From the NCBI RefSeq assembly GCF_900101845.1, contig NZ_FNAM01000012.1:1-64000 (forward strand): a stretch of DNA of 64,000 bases, read 5' to 3'. This DNA is from Sporomusa acidovorans. GTDB lineage: Bacteria > Bacillota > Negativicutes > Sporomusales > Sporomusaceae. Under the pieces are notes generated by a model that did no database searches, had not been told where the DNA came from, and saw only the letters and a list, made by a program, of their open reading frames with translations. The translations under genes and the position numbers were made by a program. Within the stretch, counting starts at the first letter, position 1. The number at the start of each line of letters is the position of its first letter. Below, one piece after another: positions 61,896 through 64,000 of this stretch.

Positions 61896-62472
61896 AACTG
61901 ACTATTAGTAGTGGGAAAAATGAGTCTAGGGTTATGCGGTGGATACAGTGGGAGAGGCGACAAGGCAAATGGTATGTAAACGATGAAGGCAATGCGTAGA
62001 CGAAGGGGTTCTTTAGCTTGGACATGAACCCTTAAACAGCTTGAATATCATATGCTGAAAAGGTCAGGTCATTCAAAATGTTCGAGCCCGGCTGCCTACC
62101 GCCAGCGATTTTAAAGCACATGGTTTAAAACGAAGAAAGCTAATATTGCTGATGAGCTTTCTTTTTTTGCAATATAACTGTTTTATATCAGACATAATTT
62201 AATCGGTCATCAGCAAAACTATTACCGATAAACGGCGATCCTAAGAGCGATAAACTGATTACAGTCAGTCGGACAAATATTTAATACTATTGTCAGCCAT
62301 AAGTTTGACGGCGACGACCGATTCGAAGATTGACAATGTGTGGCTACCGATGTGGCCTGGAGAATGCCATTGCATAAACGACATTTTTCATGCCAACAAT
62401 ATACAAATTTTAACGCCATTATGATGCAATCAAAATAACAATGGACGGCGAGCCAAAAAATGCACAAATATC
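61896..62472. other. Intergenic region, no supported gene
   Basis: Apart from the terminator at 62134-62168 I see nothing coding. A 62-codon frame from 61811 overlaps the repeat hairpin and is not a gene. Confidence 0.45.
62134..62168 (+). terminator. Rho-independent terminator
   Basis: AGAAAGCT against AGCTTTCT followed by seven T. The gene it serves is not evident. Confidence 0.75.
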
Positions 62473-62530
62473 TTGACATATATCAAATAGCCAGGTAAAA
62501 TAACCCTGAAAGTATAACGAATGTCGTTAT
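62473..62530 (+). promoter_or_regulatory. Promoter and palindromic operator of the MarR gene
   Basis: TTGACA (62473-62478), 17-bp spacer, TAAAAT (62496-62501), then the perfect palindrome ATAACGA-ATG-TCGTTAT at 62514-62530, just past the likely start of transcription. This suggests autorepression. Confidence 0.8.
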
Positions 62531-62555
62531 AATATAGAAAGGCAAAGCTACTTGG

Positions 62556-63005
62556 ATGGATAAAAAATTTATTTCTTCAATGGATGAAGTGTTTCATAGT
62601 TTCATTTTTAAGGTGCGCCTTGATAGGTTTGCAACTTATTCAAATTCTTTACAAAGAATGTCGTTGCTTGATTTGCGTATTATACGTTATATCGCGGAAA
62701 GAGACAACGTACAGCTAAAGGAAATCAGGGATTTCCTTCAAATCCATAATAGCACGTTAAGCAGTGCTATCAAACGATTGGAAAGGAGAGGCATTTTTAA
62801 ACGAGTTTCTAATCCTGAAGATGGCCGTTCCTTTATTATCAAGTTAACGGAATTGGGTGAAAAAGTACATCAAAAGCATAGGGAAGCTGATCTTAGTCTC
62901 GCTAAAAATATAGTGGATACATTCGATAAAGATGAGGATAGAAGAGAATTTATTCGTTTAATGAAAATTGTGTCAGATAAGTATGAAAATGAGGCAAATT
63001 TTTAA
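62556..63005 (+). CDS. MarR-family transcriptional regulator
   Basis: 149 residues. The winged helix is clear (MSLLDLRIIRYIAERDNVQL, then NSTLSSAIKRLERRGIF and wing RVSNPEDGRSFIIKLTELG). It is preceded by a strong promoter with an overlapping palindrome, its likely own operator. The ribosome site is weak (AAAGG 14 bases upstream). Downstream lies a structured non-coding region and then an amidohydrolase-type gene, which may be its target. Confidence 0.88.
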   Translation: MDKKFISSMDEVFHSFIFKVRLDRFATYSNSLQRMSLLDLRIIRYIAERDNVQLKEIRDFLQIHNSTLSSAIKRLERRGIFKRVSNPEDGRSFIIKLTELGEKVHQKHREADLSLAKNIVDTFDKDEDRREFIRLMKIVSDKYENEANF

Positions 63006-63051
63006 TAATAATTGACGTTTAAAGGGCTAAATTGATAGGTGATGTTAATAA

Positions 63052-63101
63052 TTGACTATTTATCTTAATGTTGTTGGGAAAATACCAAGATAAATAGTCA
63101 A
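63052..63101. repeat. Perfect 15-bp inverted repeat
   Basis: TTGACTATTTATCTT (63052-63066) and its exact complement AAGATAAATAGTCAA (63087-63101). There is no T run on the plus strand, so it is either a weak terminator or a mobile-element end. Confidence 0.65.
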
Positions 63102-63549
63102 AAATAATAACCAAATATGACGATGGTAGTCATAAATGTTAATGGGATCGTACGTGATGCCTCTTTCGGACGGTATGATCTTGGCTAAGGTTAGGGCGGC
63201 AACCTATACATAGGTTGCTGTCACGTAGCCTGAGTCAACAAGGGGATGGCTTGTGTATGAACCTTGGTTCATTGCGACTCTACTGCAGGAATGGAGGAAG
63301 GTGATTGGTGCTAAATGAGAATACTGTTGGGGCTGTCACCGCCTTGGTGGCCGTTGGTAGGCATTTAAATTGCCAGTGGGAAAGAAGGAAGATTAATGTT
63401 GGGTCCTTACATGAAACGGCGAAAGGTAGATTAGCCATTGACTCCGACAAGGTTTGAATTGGCAAAAGAATCTTGTCACAACGGGAGGGAAAAACAATAA
63501 CCATTAAGATTCCGTTAAGGAAATACACTGATATGGAGGGGAACTAGAA
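63102..63549 (+). other. Structured non-coding stretch
   Basis: No good reading frame. It contains a perfect hairpin GCAACCTA-TACA-TAGGTTGC (63199-63218), further short complements, and a GC content above its neighbours. It may be a riboswitch or a group II intron piece; I cannot decide. A GGAGGGG site for the next gene lies at its end. Confidence 0.35.
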
Positions 63550-64000
63550 ATGGCTGAGATGGTTACTCTGGAAGATGCCAAGGAGCAAGTCAGGAGGGTC
63601 TGCGTTAGGTTAGCGTATTTACATCTTTCTTTTGCCAAGACTCTAATTAACGAATTAGGAGAAGAAAAAGGGAGAGAGTTAATCTTAAAATCAATAAAAG
63701 ACTACGGGATAAGAATTGGCGAAGAAGTGAAAAACGCTGCAACTTCTCGGTGCTTAGATAATACTCCGGATAATTACAAAGAGGATTTGCCCTTGTACGG
63801 CATGCATGACGGTATAGAAACAGTAGAAGTAGATGGAGAAAAAAGAATGCGGGCCTACGGCTGTGTTATGGGGAAAGTATGGAATCAACTGGGAGAAGGG
63901 AAATTAGGGCGTTACTATTGTTTGGTAGATCCAGCCAAGTACATGGCATTTAATCCGAATTATAAACTAATGCATACAAAAGTATTACCTGATGGAGACG
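63550..64000 (+). CDS. L-2-amino-thiazoline-4-carboxylate hydrolase-family protein (cut by window edge)
   Basis: 150 residues visible. LAYLHLSFAKTLINELGEEK at the start, then YGMHDGIETVEVDGEKRM, GCVMGKVWNQLGE and YYCLVDPAKYMAFNPNYKL match the ATC-hydrolase family, whose founding member opens the thiazoline ring in cysteine synthesis. Many relatives have unknown substrates. GGAGGGG precedes the ATG. The C-terminus lies outside the window. Confidence 0.7.
   Translation, partial: MAEMVTLEDAKEQVRRVCVRLAYLHLSFAKTLINELGEEKGRELILKSIKDYGIRIGEEVKNAATSRCLDNTPDNYKEDLPLYGMHDGIETVEVDGEKRMRAYGCVMGKVWNQLGEGKLGRYYCLVDPAKYMAFNPNYKLMHTKVLPDGD

Noticed and set aside
1..64000. CRISPR array, prophage or plasmid origin
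   Set aside because: No regularly spaced repeats, phage structural genes, replication initiator or iteron-type origin were seen.

Overview
The window looks like the accessory region of an anaerobic, probably acetogenic, Firmicute of the Sporomusa/Pelosinus or Desulfitobacterium type. The grounds are a complete bacterial pyrrolysine (Pyl) operon with split pylSc/pylSn, a corrinoid trimethylamine demethylation set that ends in an MtgA-type methyltransferase, many sigma-54 elements, strong AGGAGG ribosome binding sites, and many HxlR, GntR and MarR regulators. I cannot name the species from sequence alone. The window also holds an unusual number of broken and partial genes.

Layout. 1-2.4 kb: an IS3 transposase end, a HEPN/MNT toxin-antitoxin pair and decayed genes. 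2.4-9 kb: two paralogous cupins flanking an HxlR regulator, then OsmC, a dihydrolipoamide dehydrogenase with its own lipoyl domain, a lipoate-protein ligase and an MFS carrier. 9-27.3 kb: two sugar-acid-type catabolic blocks (GntR regulator, MFS carrier, enolase-superfamily enzyme). They are interwoven with LarC2 and an unrecognised ~595-residue protein, here called protein X. The nickel-pincer cofactor genes larE-larB-larC1 follow. 27.9-48 kb: amino-acid and sulfur metabolism, with a PrpR-like sigma-54 activator, APC permeases, three PatB/MalY-type PLP enzymes, a DUF401 permease, RidA, a second OsmC, a second intact protein X, a frameshifted ilvE, another LarC2 and a truncated D-cysteine desulfhydrase. 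48.5-60.3 kb: a TSCPD protein, a second sigma-54 activator, mttC-mttB (minus strand, in-frame amber codon in mttB), and pylT-pylSc-pylB-pylC-pylD-pylSn-mtgA (plus strand). 60.4-64 kb: an MFS carrier, a MarR regulator, a structured non-coding stretch and the start of an L-2-amino-thiazoline-4-carboxylate hydrolase-family gene.

How it works together. MttB, with pyrrolysine at codon 329, would demethylate trimethylamine onto the corrinoid of MttC, and MtgA would pass the methyl group to tetrahydrofolate. GG-N10-GC sigma-54 promoters sit upstream of mttC and of pylT, and a sigma-54 activator gene lies next door. Amber decoding is therefore probably switched on only with methylamine metabolism. 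This matters because many genes here, including mttB, pylSn and mtgA, end in TAG.

The best candidate for an undescribed system is protein X together with LarC2. The pair occurs three times (two intact copies of X, one decayed) beside larE/larB/larC1, while the only larA-like sequence is a short remnant. I infer that X may use or handle the nickel-pincer cofactor. A second candidate is the OsmC / lipoyl-domain dehydrogenase / LplA module, which resembles a self-contained lipoyl-dependent thiol peroxidase relay.
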